DNA from: Candidatus Omnitrophota bacterium
GTDB lineage: Bacteria; Omnitrophota; Gorgyraeia; Gygaellales; Profunditerraquicolaceae
Direction: 5' to 3'
DNA length: 55,185 bases
Assembly (NCBI GenBank): GCA_028712505.1
Contig: JAQTQC010000008.1
Location: forward strand, 1 to 55,185
Shown piece after piece: positions 15,608-23,015 of the stretch. Under the pieces are notes generated by a model that searched no databases, had not been told where the DNA came from, and was given only the letters and a program-made list of their open reading frames with translations. The number at the start of each line of letters is the position of its first letter. Position 1 is the first letter of the stretch. A program made the position numbers and the translations under genes.

Positions 15608-15883
15608 ATGCCGCGTTCAGCCGGAACAAAACTGACAGAGTTCAAGCTATATGCCCCCGGAGCCAAAAAGGTTGTGCTTGCCGGAAGTTTTAATAACTGG
15701 AGTACCAGTAAATTAATCGCTAAAAAAGACAGTAAGGGTAATTGGCTGGTTAAAGTTGGGCTTAAGCCGGGAAAGTACGAGTATAAATTCATCGTTGATG
15801 GATCATGGATTAATGACCCTCATTGTACTTCTTGCGTAGCCAACTCGCTTGGGACGCATAACTGTGTTGTAGAAGTAAAGTAA
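15608..15883 (+). CDS. Stand-alone AMPK-type glycogen-binding domain protein (CBM48-like)
   Basis: A 91-residue cytoplasmic protein that is little more than one carbohydrate-binding domain. EFKLYAPGAKKVVLAGSFNN, WLVKVGLKPGKYEYKFIVDG and SWINDPHCTSCVANSLGTHN match the E-set/CBM48 fold of AMPK beta subunits, including the W and K residues used for alpha-glucan binding. AAAGGAGGG stands before ATG 15608. It has no catalytic domain. Glycogen phosphorylase at 52 kb in the same window suggests that storage polysaccharide exists in this organism. A role in targeting enzymes to glycogen is inference. Confidence 0.85.
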   Translation: MPRSAGTKLTEFKLYAPGAKKVVLAGSFNNWSTSKLIAKKDSKGNWLVKVGLKPGKYEYKFIVDGSWINDPHCTSCVANSLGTHNCVVEVK

Positions 15884-15914
15884 TTGATTTGTTTGCGATT
15901 GTGAGCTAAACCAA

Positions 15915-15941
15915 AGGGCGCTACTTAATGAGTGGCGCCCT
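15915..15941 (+). terminator. Strong hairpin after the CBM48 gene, terminator-like
   Basis: AGGGCGCTACT pairs with AGTGGCGCCCT (11 positions, one T-G wobble) around loop TAATG. It lies 31 bases after the upstream stop. The following bases are ATCTATTATG with no T-run, so efficient Rho-independent termination is not assured. The hairpin also covers a potential ATG at 15928, arguing against that start for the next gene. Confidence 0.45.
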
Positions 15942-15948
15942 ATCTATT

Positions 15949-16668
15949 ATGAAATATATTTACGGGCCGATAAAATCACGCAGATTAGGGTTATCTTTAG
16001 GTTTGAGCCTTAGTTTGGATAAAAAATGTAACCTGGATTGTATCTATTGTCAATGGGGCAGGACTGTGGTTACTGTTTCCGAGAGAAAAGAATATGTCCG
16101 CTCCGATGAGATTATCCTGGAATTAAAAGAGTGGCTTAAGAATAACCCCCAAAAAGCCAAAGATCTGCGTTTTGTAACTCTTTCCGGACTGGGTGAGCCG
16201 ACATTAAATACCTGTATCGAAGGATTAATCCGTCAGGCAAGGGAAATCACCGGGGCCAATATCGCTGTTATTACTAATTCCACGCTTTTGGGCGATCCCC
16301 TGGTGCGCAAATCAATTTTAGGGGCGGATTTGATTGTTCCTTCTTTGGATGCAGTGGATCCGGAGATATTTAAACAGATCAACCGGCCCTGCGCCGGTAT
16401 AAAATTAGATGGGATTGTCAACGGGTTAGTCGCTTTAAGGAAAGAATTCCGGGGTAAGATCTGGCTTGAGGTAATGTTGATATCCGGTTTAAATGATGAT
16501 ATCCGGCATGTTGAGGAATTGAATAAGGTGATTCAGCTCATAAATCCGGATAAGATCCAGCTTAATTCTCCGGTACGTTCAACTGCAGAAAAGAATGTTC
16601 TTCCTGTTGATAAGGTTAAGTTAGAAAAGATCCGCCAGATCCTGGGGGATAAAGCAGAGGTTATCTAA
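15949..16668 (+). CDS. Radical SAM protein of the COG0731 (TYW1-like) type
   Basis: The protein of 239 residues begins MKYIYGPIKSRRLGLSLGLS and has the radical SAM cluster motif CNLDCIYC (C27, C31, C34), which holds a [4Fe-4S] cluster and S-adenosylmethionine. FVTLSGLGEPTLN (the GGE-like SAM site), AVITNSTLL, VPSLDAVDPEIFKQINRP and WLEVMLISGLNDD follow the COG0731 pattern. COG0731 includes the archaeal tRNA wyosine enzyme, but bacterial members like this one have no assigned substrate. An in-frame ATG at 15928 lies in a hairpin loop, so I use 15949; neither has a Shine-Dalgarno sequence. tRNA-Arg follows. Confidence 0.82.
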   Translation: MKYIYGPIKSRRLGLSLGLSLSLDKKCNLDCIYCQWGRTVVTVSERKEYVRSDEIILELKEWLKNNPQKAKDLRFVTLSGLGEPTLNTCIEGLIRQAREITGANIAVITNSTLLGDPLVRKSILGADLIVPSLDAVDPEIFKQINRPCAGIKLDGIVNGLVALRKEFRGKIWLEVMLISGLNDDIRHVEELNKVIQLINPDKIQLNSPVRSTAEKNVLPVDKVKLEKIRQILGDKAEVI

Positions 16669-16703
16669 ACGTTTTTTGTTGCAGGCCAGTGAGATCTAAT
16701 TAT

Positions 16704-16777
16704 GCGCCTGTAGCTCAACTGGATAGAGCGCTAGCCTTCGGAGCTAGGCGTTGCAGGTTCGACTCCTGCCAGGCGCA
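16704..16777 (+). tRNA. tRNA-Arg (anticodon TCG)
   Basis: Acceptor GCGCCTG (16704-16710) pairs with CAGGCGC (16770-16776), with discriminator A. The anticodon stem CTAGC/GCTAG encloses CTTCGGA, giving anticodon TCG, codon CGA. The T arm is GCAGGTTCGACTCCTGC. CCA is not encoded. It shares acceptor and much of the D arm with the tRNA-Arg(ACG) at 54550. Confidence 0.95.
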
Positions 16778-16788
16778 AAGATCAGTCT

Positions 16789-17244
16789 ATGGATGCCGGC
16801 AGCAAGAAAATACAGTTTCTAATTATTCTATTTTTTTTGTTTACAGGCATAGGTTTGGTCAAAGTAATTGAGTCTTATGCCGGGGGAAAGAAATTGGTTC
16901 ATTTTAAAGGCAATTCTTTTGTTGTAGAGGTTGCAGAAACAAAACAAGAACAAGAAAAAGGCCTGATGTATATTAACCGGCTTGCCTCCAATGAAGGGAT
17001 GCTGTTTGTTTATCCAGATGAAACTCGTAGGTCGTTTTACATGAAAAACACATACTTGTCTCTGGATTTAATCTGGATGGATAAAGAAAAAAGAGCCGTT
17101 TTTATAAAGAGAAATGCCAAGCCCGGAAATTCAGATATTTATGAGACGGTTTACCCCCAGGAAGAAGCCATGTATGTACTGGAATTAAATGCTGGCAGCG
17201 CGGACAGGATTGGTTTAAAAGTCGGTGACATACTGCAATTTTAG
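16789..17244 (+). CDS. DUF192 family exported/membrane-anchored protein
   Basis: A 151-residue protein with an N-terminal hydrophobic segment (residues about 9-28, FLIILFFLFTGIGLVKVI), probably an anchor or uncleaved signal. The remainder is a DUF192 domain: EVAETKQEQEKGLMYINRL, GMLFVYPDETRRSFYMKNTY, LDLIWMDKEKRAVFIK and YVLELNAGSADRIGLKVGD. DUF192 is widespread, often exported, and of unknown biochemical function. ATG 16789 is only 11 bases after tRNA-Arg and has no Shine-Dalgarno sequence, so the message may come from processing of a tRNA-mRNA transcript. Confidence 0.85.
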   Translation: MDAGSKKIQFLIILFFLFTGIGLVKVIESYAGGKKLVHFKGNSFVVEVAETKQEQEKGLMYINRLASNEGMLFVYPDETRRSFYMKNTYLSLDLIWMDKEKRAVFIKRNAKPGNSDIYETVYPQEEAMYVLELNAGSADRIGLKVGDILQF

Positions 17245-17263
17245 TTATTTTAAGGATATATAG

Positions 17264-17272
17264 TGGTATAAT
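17264..17272 (+). promoter_or_regulatory. Extended -10 promoter candidate
   Basis: TGGTATAAT, an extended -10 element with a perfect TATAAT at 17267-17272 and no clear -35. It lies 22 bases before the start of the lipoprotein gene at 17294, in the only gap available for a promoter. Confidence 0.45.
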
Positions 17273-17293
17273 TAATCAAAAGGGAGGGCAGGG

Positions 17294-17635
17294 ATGAATA
17301 AGATTATCATTTTTCTGTGTTTGGCGTTAGCCGGATGCGCAACAATTTCAAAAGAAAGCAAAATTCCTCAGGAAACTGTTAAGCCGCAAGCAGCTGTTGT
17401 TGTTGTTGATCCAAAAGAATTGGATGAGATAATTTCGGTATTTAGCGAGGCGATCAAAAACAAGCCTAATTATGCCGGAGCTTATTATAACCGGGCAGCT
17501 GCCTATTTCCATAAGCAGGATTATGATAAAAGCTGGCAGGACATACATAAGGCGGAACAGCTGGGGATTAATCCTGATTCCAAGTTTTTGGAATTGGTCG
17601 ATAAACTGAAGAAAGCCTCCGGCAGGGATAAGTAG
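17294..17635 (+). CDS. Small TPR-containing lipoprotein
   Basis: The 113-residue product starts MNKIIIFLCLALAGCATISK, a lipoprotein signal with lipobox LAGC, so it should be lipid-anchored. Residues about 45-105 form one to two tetratricopeptide-like helices: FSEAIKNKPNYAGAYYNRAA, then AYFHKQDYDKSWQDIHKAEQ and LGINPD. Such short TPR lipoproteins usually act as scaffolds in the periplasm; the partner here is unknown. AGGGAGGGCAGGG before ATG 17294 is a strong ribosome-binding site. It is followed after 15 bases by a small zinc-ribbon membrane protein. Confidence 0.8.
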   Translation: MNKIIIFLCLALAGCATISKESKIPQETVKPQAAVVVVDPKELDEIISVFSEAIKNKPNYAGAYYNRAAAYFHKQDYDKSWQDIHKAEQLGINPDSKFLELVDKLKKASGRDK

Positions 17636-17650
17636 GGCTAAATTTAATAA

Positions 17651-17845
17651 ATGTCCGGATATATCTGTCCACATTGTAAGAATCCTATTTATGATGATGA
17701 GGCTTTATTGTGCCTTTATTGCGGGGGAAGCCTTGGCCGCAGTACGGGTTTTTTGGGGAAATTAAGATACCCCCGGCATGCAATCATTCTCACGGTTTTG
17801 ATAATCTTAGTATTGTTAAGTCTTGTAATTTTGGTTATTCAGTGA
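17651..17845 (+). CDS. Small zinc-ribbon protein with one membrane helix
   Basis: A 64-residue protein. Residues 1-28 hold CPHC and CLYC pairs in the arrangement of a zinc ribbon (MSGYICPHCKNPIYDDEALL, then CLYCGG). Residues about 43-63 form a single hydrophobic helix (AIILTVLIILVLLSLVILVI) that ends the protein. The zinc ribbon would face the cytoplasm. No specific function can be given. It starts 15 bases after the lipoprotein stop and is probably in the same transcript. Confidence 0.7.
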   Translation: MSGYICPHCKNPIYDDEALLCLYCGGSLGRSTGFLGKLRYPRHAIILTVLIILVLLSLVILVIQ

Positions 17846-17873
17846 ACCGCCGGCTGTTTGTGTTAAAAATGAG

Positions 17874-17902
17874 TTGATTTTAAGTTGTAACGGCAGGATA
17901 AT
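17874..17902 (+). promoter_or_regulatory. Candidate promoter for the MORN-variant protein
   Basis: TTGATT (17874-17879), a 17-base spacer and GATAAT (17897-17902), 45 bases before the ATG at 17947. Confidence 0.45.
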
Positions 17903-17946
17903 AAAATAGTTTGATAGTTGGTTTAAAGCCGCCAAAGGAGAAGCAA

Positions 17947-18450
17947 ATGAGGAAAAAGATTATATTATTGCTGGGTATAATTATCGCAGGTTTGATCATC
18001 GGGTTTCTCGTAGTAAAGGCAACGGCAAAGGGATCCGGGGCGTTTAAGTCGTATTATCCGGCTGGCCAATTAAGGGAATCGGGAAGCCTTAAAGACGGCA
18101 AGCTTAGCGGGGCGTTTAAGTCGTATTATCCAAGCGGCCATTTAAAGTTAAGGGCAACCTATAGAAATGGCAAAAAAGAGGGCCCGGCCAGGTTTTATTT
18201 TGAGAGTGGTAAGTTGCAGGCCAAGGTATTTTATAAGAACGATCAATCAGACGGCGTGTCTAAATTTTATTTTGAGAATGGATCACTACAGGCGGAAATG
18301 ACCTACAAAGCAGGGAAATTAAACGGGGTGTCTAAAACTTATCGAGCCTCAGGTGAAGTTATATATGTTGATACCTATGATAATGGCGAAATGAAAAACC
18401 GTAAATCCCAGAATGCTACCGCATTGCCTCAGGCAGGTTCAGCCAAATAG
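17947..18450 (+). CDS. Membrane-anchored MORN-variant (YwqK-like) repeat protein
   Basis: AAAGGAGAAGCAA before ATG 17947 fixes the start. The 167-residue product has an N-terminal anchor (residues 4-24, KKIILLLGIIIAGLIIGFLV) and then about five repeats of 22-24 residues with a YYPxGxLxxxxxxKxGKxxG pattern, e.g. FKSYYPAGQLRESGSLKDGK and FYFENGSLQAEMTYKAGKLN. These are MORN-variant repeats as in the YwqK family, predicted extracytoplasmic here. A 23-bp stretch is repeated exactly at 18037-18059 and 18109-18131, a sign of recent repeat duplication. The function is not known; the 'antitoxin' label sometimes given to this family is not supported by a toxin gene nearby. Confidence 0.75.
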   Translation: MRKKIILLLGIIIAGLIIGFLVVKATAKGSGAFKSYYPAGQLRESGSLKDGKLSGAFKSYYPSGHLKLRATYRNGKKEGPARFYFESGKLQAKVFYKNDQSDGVSKFYFENGSLQAEMTYKAGKLNGVSKTYRASGEVIYVDTYDNGEMKNRKSQNATALPQAGSAK

Positions 18451-18482
18451 AAATTTAGCCGGTCCGTTAATTCAAAATGAAG

Positions 18483-18511
18483 TTGCAAATTCCCCGGTTT
18501 TAAGTTAAAAT
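18483..18511 (+). promoter_or_regulatory. Candidate promoter for tRNA-Lys
   Basis: TTGCAA (18483-18488), a 17-base spacer and TAAAAT (18506-18511). Transcription would start about 20 bases before the mature tRNA at 18540. Confidence 0.45.
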
Positions 18512-18539
18512 ACTCTTTAACCTTAAAATTAAAATCTCG

Positions 18540-18612
18540 GGGCCATTAGCTCAGCTGGTAGAGCAGGACACTCTTAATGTCAAGGTCGTAGGTTCGACTC
18601 CTACATGGCTCA
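18540..18612 (+). tRNA. tRNA-Lys (anticodon CTT)
   Basis: Acceptor GGGCCAT (18540-18546) pairs with ATGGCTC (18605-18611; one G-T pair), with discriminator A. The anticodon loop CTCTTAA gives CTT, codon AAG. The outermost anticodon-stem pair is a G-A mismatch. The T arm GTAGGTTCGACTCCTAC is intact. CCA is not encoded. Confidence 0.9.
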
Positions 18613-18894
18613 CTTAAATTATACGATTCTCCCCTGCGTTTCAAAACTGGAACCTTAAGGCCTTGCCTGAAATTACGCACTGCTTCCGCAAGATCAATTA
18701 ACCCAGATATATTATTGAAAGAATTGGAATCTAAAGGTATAATAGTGCAAGTCTTCGGAAGAAACACGCTGATAGAAGTTTCCTTGGTTTATAAGGATGT
18801 GCATGATGCGGTGAGGTGGTGTGTATAACGTAGGTATTTCTAAATGCGCTGCAGGATGCGGTAGCTGGGGGTTATAAAAGGATAAAGGTGTTAA
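18613..18894. other. 282-base gap between tRNA-Lys and serS
   Basis: No recognised gene. One + frame stays open for about 78 codons up to a stop near 18828 and could encode a tail such as LLKELESKGIIVQVFGRN, but it has no ATG and no ribosome-binding site. It may be a gene remnant or chance. No terminator or known riboswitch was seen. Confidence 0.35.
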
Positions 18895-20166
18895 ATGTTA
18901 GACATAAGATTCATTCGGGAAAATAAAGACCTGGTAGAACAGGCATTAAAGAACAGGGCTTTACAGATCAATATCGAAGCGCTTATCAAGGTTGATGATG
19001 CCCGCCGTCGAGCGTTAAGCGAGTTTGAGGAATTGGCAGCTAAGCGCAATAAAGCTAATGATGAAATAAGCCTGTTATTAAAAGAAAAAAAAGACGCCAA
19101 GAGCAAGATATCTTCAATGAAAGATATCTCAAAACGTATTGGCGAGCTTGAACCTTTAATAAAAGAACAGGAGACAGAGTTAAATAAGCTGCTTCTTAGT
19201 ATTCCTAATGTCCCGCATGTTTCTTTACCGGTGGGGGATGCGGCTAACAATAGGATTGTACGCAGCTGGGGAGAACCAAAGAAGTTTAATTTTAAACCGC
19301 TTAGCCACATTGAGATATGCCAGAATCTGGATATCGTTGATTTTAACCGGGCTACCAAGATCACTGGCTCGAATTTTATACTTTTTAAAGGCTGGGGGGC
19401 AAAACTTGAGCGTGCCTTGTTTAACTTTATGCTCGATTTACACACTAATAAACATGGCTATACTGAGATATTCCCGCCGTTTCTGGTTAACCGCGCCTCG
19501 ATGCTTGGTACCGGTCAGCTTCCCAAGTTGGAAGAGGATATGTATAAACTTAAAGATGATGACTTGTATCTTATCCCTACTGCGGAAGTCCCGGTTACGA
19601 ATATCTTTCGCGATGAAATATTAGAAGAAGAAAAGTTGCCTATTCTATATACTGCTTATACCGCTTGTTTCCGGAGAGAAGCAGGTTCATATGGTAAAGA
19701 TACCAGGGGATTAATCCGGGTGCATGAATTTGATAAAGTAGAAATGGTCAAATTTGTTAAGCCCGAAGATTCTTATACTGAATTAGAAAAACTGGTGGCT
19801 AATGCTGAGGAGGTATTGCAGATTTTGGAGCTTCCTTACCGGGTAGTGTTGCTTTCTACGCAAGATATAAGTTTCTCTGCCAGTAAATGTTATGATTTGG
19901 AAGCTTATACCGCCGGCGTGGATAAATGGCTGGAAGTATCCAGCTGCAGCAACTTTGAAAGTTTCCAGGCCCGCCGGGCAAATATAAAGATGCGCCGCAA
20001 AGAGAGCAAAAAAGTGGAATTTTTGCATACCCTGAATGGTTCGGGTATTGCTTTAGCGCGTACAGTTGTCGCGATACTGGAGAATTATCAACAGGAGGAC
20101 GGCTCGGTTTTAATCCCGAAAGCCCTGCAGCCGTATTTAAATGGCCAAGAAAGAATTACCCGATAA
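18895..20166 (+). CDS. serS: Seryl-tRNA synthetase
   Basis: Class II aminoacyl-tRNA synthetase that charges tRNA-Ser. Residues 1-110 form the long antiparallel coiled-coil arm that grips the variable arm of tRNA-Ser. The catalytic domain shows motif 2 ([27 protein letters not shown]) and motif 3 ([19 protein letters not shown]). [19 protein letters not shown] is also characteristic. Length 423 residues is standard. AAAGGTGTTAA precedes ATG 18895. Three of its substrate tRNAs lie just downstream (20853, 20990, 21140), and the fourth lies at the end of the window. Confidence 0.96.
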   Translation: MLDIRFIRENKDLVEQALKNRALQINIEALIKVDDARRRALSEFEELAAKRNKANDEISLLLKEKKDAKSKISSMKDISKRIGELEPLIKEQETELNKLLLSIPNVPHVSLPVGDAANNRIVRSWGEPKKFNFKPLSHIEICQNLDIVDFNRATKITGSNFILFKGWGAKLERALFNFMLDLHTNKHGYTEIFPPFLVNRASMLGTGQLPKLEEDMYKLKDDDLYLIPTAEVPVTNIFRDEILEEEKLPILYTAYTACFRREAGSYGKDTRGLIRVHEFDKVEMVKFVKPEDSYTELEKLVANAEEVLQILELPYRVVLLSTQDISFSASKCYDLEAYTAGVDKWLEVSSCSNFESFQARRANIKMRRKESKKVEFLHTLNGSGIALARTVVAILENYQQEDGSVLIPKALQPYLNGQERITR

Positions 20167-20845
20167 GAAATTGATCAAAGATAGCCCTTTACCCAAGGAG
20201 CCTTCCGGACTTTCCGGGGATTTCTCCAGCAAGATATCTGGATTATCCAGCAAGGCCTTTGGGATAATCAAATTTATTTTAGGTATCCTTTTTCTGCCGT
20301 TTGTCTACTCAACCGCAGTATCTTTTTTAAATGAATTAGGCGGAATGGATAAGAATTTTCAGGCAATATTCTGGAATGGGGCAATTTGTTTTTTGATAGT
20401 CTATCTGTTTATCTGGGAACCGCTAGCTGTTTACAATTACGGGCATAAGCTTTTAGAAACCGTATTCAGTTTCTTTAAGCCGATGGTTAATGTCGCCCCA
20501 TTTCTTTTACCCATATATACGCTCCTGATTTTTATTATCTATGGCCTGTTGTCGTTAGTGATCAAAAGCGGTTGGCTGATTGAATATGCGCTTTTTTTAA
20601 TTGGATTTAGCGCTATTTTGCATCTGGTGTTTTCAGCCAAGAATATTCGTACCAAAAAGGGGGATTTTCTGAAAGGAAATTACATCTTTGGGTTTTCGTT
20701 CATTTTTATCCTGAATCTTGGTTTACTTGCTTTAGGATTTAACTTTATTTTCAAAGAATATTCATTTGTTAATTTCTGTAATGTTTCTTTTAGGACAGCT
20801 AGCGGTATATTCTACGCTGTTTTTAAACAGCTTTTTTTATTTTGA
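20141..20845 (+). CDS. Multi-pass membrane protein of unknown family
   Basis: A 234-residue protein whose start overlaps the end of serS by 26 bases in another frame, so it is probably translated by coupling. The first 40 residues are polar and lysine-rich. About six hydrophobic segments follow, near residues 43-65, 77-92, 110-135, 138-158, 170-190 and 195-230 (e.g. [20 protein letters not shown] and [20 protein letters not shown]). I recognise no family motif. The last codons overlap an intrinsic terminator, so the C-terminus AVFKQLFLF is partly dictated by the hairpin and T-run. Confidence 0.65.
   Translation: MAKKELPDKKLIKDSPLPKEPSGLSGDFSSKISGLSSKAFGIIKFILGILFLPFVYSTAVSFLNELGGMDKNFQAIFWNGAICFLIVYLFIWEPLAVYNYGHKLLETVFSFFKPMVNVAPFLLPIYTLLIFIIYGLLSLVIKSGWLIEYALFLIGFSAILHLVFSAKNIRTKKGDFLKGNYIFGFSFIFILNLGLLALGFNFIFKEYSFVNFCNVSFRTASGIFYAVFKQLFLF
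20816..20838 (+). terminator. Intrinsic terminator inside the end of the membrane gene
   Basis: GCTGTTT (20816-20822) and AAACAGC (20825-20831) form the stem, followed by seven T residues. It terminates the serS/membrane-protein message before the stop codon at 20843-20845 and 15-22 bases ahead of tRNA-Ser(TGA). Confidence 0.7.
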
Positions 20846-20852
20846 TCTTTTT

Positions 20853-20942
20853 GGTGGGGTGGCTGAGTGGTCGATAGCGGCGGTCTTGAAAACCGTTGTG
20901 GGCGTAAGTCCACCCAGAGTTCGAATCTCTGCCCCACCGCCA
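20853..20942 (+). tRNA. tRNA-Ser (anticodon TGA), CCA encoded
   Basis: Acceptor GGTGGGG (20853-20859) pairs with CCCCACC (20932-20938), with discriminator G and an encoded CCA (20940-20942). The anticodon loop is CTTGAAA, anticodon TGA, codon TCA. A long class II variable arm is present (GTGGGCGTAAGTCCACCC). Confidence 0.95.
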
Positions 20943-20989
20943 GTTGGGTTTGATGAGATCTTTTCCAGCGGAGCGATTGTTACGGTTTT

Positions 20990-21077
20990 GGAGAGTTGGC
21001 AGAGCTGGTTGAATGCGGCGGTCTCGAAAACCGTTGTCGTCGTAAGATGACCGGAGGTTCGAATCCTCCACTCTCCG
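20990..21077 (+). tRNA. tRNA-Ser (anticodon CGA)
   Basis: Acceptor GGAGAGT (20990-20996) pairs with ACTCTCC (21070-21076), with discriminator G. The loop CTCGAAA gives anticodon CGA, codon TCG. The long variable arm GTCGTCGTAAGATGAC is present. CCA is not encoded. Confidence 0.94.
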
Positions 21078-21139
21078 ATATGATCTTGATAGAATTTTTC
21101 GGGTAGATATACAGACTGTAGATATGCTGCAAATTTCTT

Positions 21140-21224
21140 GGAGAGGTGCCGGAGTGGTCGAACGGGCGTGTCTGGAGAACACGTGAGTCGCAAGGCTCCC
21201 AGGGTTCGAATCCCTGCCTCTCCG
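21140..21224 (+). tRNA. tRNA-Ser (anticodon GGA)
   Basis: Acceptor GGAGAGG (21140-21146) pairs with CCTCTCC (21217-21223), with discriminator G. The loop CTGGAGA gives anticodon GGA, codons TCC/TCT. The variable arm GAGTCGCAAGGCTC is long, as in class II tRNAs. CCA is not encoded. Confidence 0.95.
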
Positions 21225-21254
21225 ATTAGATTTATCCATTTATATCTCTTTTCT

Positions 21255-21346
21255 TATAATGGTTGTGGAACGATAAGGAATATGACATGATCATGTGTCC
21301 AATTTGAGCCTATGCCCATGAGGCAAATTGAGAATAGTGTATTTCG
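21255..21346 (+). promoter_or_regulatory. Promoter and structured leader upstream of the APC permease
   Basis: TATAAT at 21255-21260 with a weak TTATCC 17 bases upstream would start RNA near 21267. The RNA then has a perfect 12-base palindrome ACATGATCATGT (21285-21296) and a hairpin (21300-21330) in which CAATTT and AAATTG flank GCCT/AGGC. An intrinsic terminator follows at 21347. The layout (promoter, structured RNA, terminator, gene 56 bases later) is that of an attenuated leader or riboswitch, or of a small RNA of about 120 bases. It matches no family I recognise. Confidence 0.5.
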
Positions 21347-21386
21347 ACCCTCAGTGATAGAATATATTACTGAGGGTTTTGTTTTT
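21347..21386 (+). terminator. Intrinsic terminator before the permease gene
   Basis: ACCCTCAGTGAT pairs with ATTACTGAGGGT (12 pairs, one G-T) around a seven-base loop, followed by TTTTGTTTTT. It ends the tRNA-Ser/leader transcription unit and would block the downstream permease unless bypassed. Confidence 0.85.
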
Positions 21387-21441
21387 AAGATAAAAAAAGT
21401 GAGAATAGGGCAGGATTAAGATCATTGAAAGGCGGTAGTTA

Positions 21442-22824
21442 ATGGAAAGAAAAAAAGTACTGGGATTTTGGGATCTTATCCTTTTTTCGTTTTGCGCTAT
21501 TTTTGGCGTAGAAGCTATAGCAACTTCCGCTGCTATCGGCCCTTCGGCGATATCCTGGTGGTTGATATGCATTTTTGGTTATTTTCTCCCATTTGGTCTG
21601 ATTGCCGCAGAACTGGGCTCTGTTTATCCCGAACAGGGTGGTATCTATATCTGGATTAAAAAAGGATTGGGGAAAAAATGGGCAGCTCGAAGTATTTGGT
21701 ATTACTGGGTTTCTTTACCACTGTGGGTACCTGCGATATATATTGCGATTGCGGAAATTATTGGGCATATGTTCTTTCCAGATATGAGCCTTTGGGTGCA
21801 AATATTGATAGGAATCATAATGATATGGATAGCGGTTGGGATCAATCTTTGCCCGCTTAGGATTTCAAAATGGGTGCCTAATCTTGGTACACTTATAAGG
21901 CTTATGGTTATAATAGGGGTGCTCGCTACGGCAGTAATATATTTTCTAAAGAATGGGCGATTTGCTAACGAGATTAATCTGGGGAATATAATGCCCAATT
22001 TGAATGCAGCCATTGCATTTATTCCGATAATTATATACAACTTGGAAGGTTGTGAGCTTATATCTGCAGCTTCCGGGGAAATGAAAAATCCTGCGCGCGA
22101 TATCCCTAAAGCAGTTATCCTGTCTGCTGTTGCGATAGCGTTATTGTATTTGGTTACAACGTTTGCGGTATGGGTCGTTGTTCCTGTTTCCGAAATAAAT
22201 GTTGCAAGCGGAATACTCCAGGTATTTACAATTACATTTAGCGGTCACTGGATGCAACAGGTTATTACTGTGGTTTTGGGCCTCTTGATTTCAGCTACTC
22301 TTTTTGCGGAAATAATCACGTGGAATTTAGGAGAAAACCGGACAGTTGCCGAAGCCGCTAACAATGGGGAATTGCCTAAAATATTAGGAAAGATGACTAA
22401 GAATATGGCACCGATCGGTGCTTCGATAGTATCAGGATTGATTTCTACCGTTGTGATTATTATCTATGGGTTTATCGCCAAGAATGCAGGGGAATTATTC
22501 TGGCACGTGGTTTCCTTCAGTCTTATTGTCGGGCTATTTTCATATTTAATGCTTTTCCCAAGCTTTATTATCCTAAGAATCAAGGATAAAAACATTAAAG
22601 GGGCTTATCGGGTGCCGGGCGCGGATTGGTTTGCGATATTTCTTGCAACTATGGCCGGGGTATTTATTTTAATAGCGCTATCAGTATTGATTATACAGCC
22701 GGGGCATGATTTTATGAGGGTTGCCTTACCGGTAATCATCGGGGTGCTGGTAACCGTTATTGCCGGAGAAATCTTAGTAATGCATTCATGCGGAGTTTCT
22801 GAATCAGACAATAAACGCGGATGA
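21442..22824 (+). CDS. APC-superfamily amino acid permease
   Basis: Integral membrane transporter of 460 residues with about 12 hydrophobic segments. The N-terminus KVLGFWDLILFSFCAIFGVE carries the TM1 pattern typical of the family. TM2/3 has the PEQGGIYIWIKKGLGKKW segment, a common signature (SxYPxxGGxYxW) of amino acid/polyamine permeases. EGCELISAASGEMKNPARDI before TM7 is another family landmark. AAAGGCGG stands before ATG 21442. The substrate cannot be read from sequence; glutamate/GABA-type exchangers look most similar by pattern. A terminator-bearing leader lies directly upstream, suggesting conditional expression. Confidence 0.88.
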   Translation: MERKKVLGFWDLILFSFCAIFGVEAIATSAAIGPSAISWWLICIFGYFLPFGLIAAELGSVYPEQGGIYIWIKKGLGKKWAARSIWYYWVSLPLWVPAIYIAIAEIIGHMFFPDMSLWVQILIGIIMIWIAVGINLCPLRISKWVPNLGTLIRLMVIIGVLATAVIYFLKNGRFANEINLGNIMPNLNAAIAFIPIIIYNLEGCELISAASGEMKNPARDIPKAVILSAVAIALLYLVTTFAVWVVVPVSEINVASGILQVFTITFSGHWMQQVITVVLGLLISATLFAEIITWNLGENRTVAEAANNGELPKILGKMTKNMAPIGASIVSGLISTVVIIIYGFIAKNAGELFWHVVSFSLIVGLFSYLMLFPSFIILRIKDKNIKGAYRVPGADWFAIFLATMAGVFILIALSVLIIQPGHDFMRVALPVIIGVLVTVIAGEILVMHSCGVSESDNKRG

Positions 22825-22839
22825 ACTAAATGGAGTTTT

Positions 22840-22925
22840 GGGTCTAGAATTGGCTCATTCGAGTAAAAAACATCAGGGGGCATTTAGACCCGAAGTTGTG
22901 CTTGTAATAAACAACAGATTGTTGT
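22840..22925 (+). other. Inverted repeats between permease and antiporter genes
   Basis: The 191-base gap contains GGGTCTA (22840-22846) paired with TAGACCC (22885-22891), and ACAAC/GTTGT (22911-22925). There is no T-run and no recognised riboswitch. Confidence 0.3.
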
Positions 22926-23015
22926 AACATGTTAATATGCCGACGGAAAGATGGGTTTATTTGGCGGACTCCCTATCTCTCCGGTTTACTTTTTAATCTT
23001 CTGAATCCATAAAAA

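Noticed and set aside
15928-15948. Upstream ATG for the radical SAM gene
   Set aside because: It lies in the loop of an 11-bp hairpin and the extra residues (MSGALSI) match no family start.
16689-16871. 60-codon + frame running through tRNA-Arg(TCG)
   Set aside because: Overlaps a certain tRNA gene and the DUF192 gene in another frame.
18546-18767. Minus-strand open frame of 73 codons over tRNA-Lys
   Set aside because: It is the antisense of the tRNA gene plus flanking sequence; such frames over tRNA genes are common artefacts, and it has no ribosome-binding site.
18891-19445. 184-codon minus-strand frame opposite serS
   Set aside because: Shadow of the conserved coiled-coil arm of SerS.
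20823-21239. Minus-strand frames of 118-138 codons across the three tRNA-Ser genes
   Set aside because: The repeated residues come from the antisense of the repeated tRNA sequences; not a protein gene.
22840-22925. Gap before the CPA2 antiporter considered as a ydaO-type c-di-AMP riboswitch
   Set aside because: The conserved ydaO blocks are not present; only unrelated short stems are seen.
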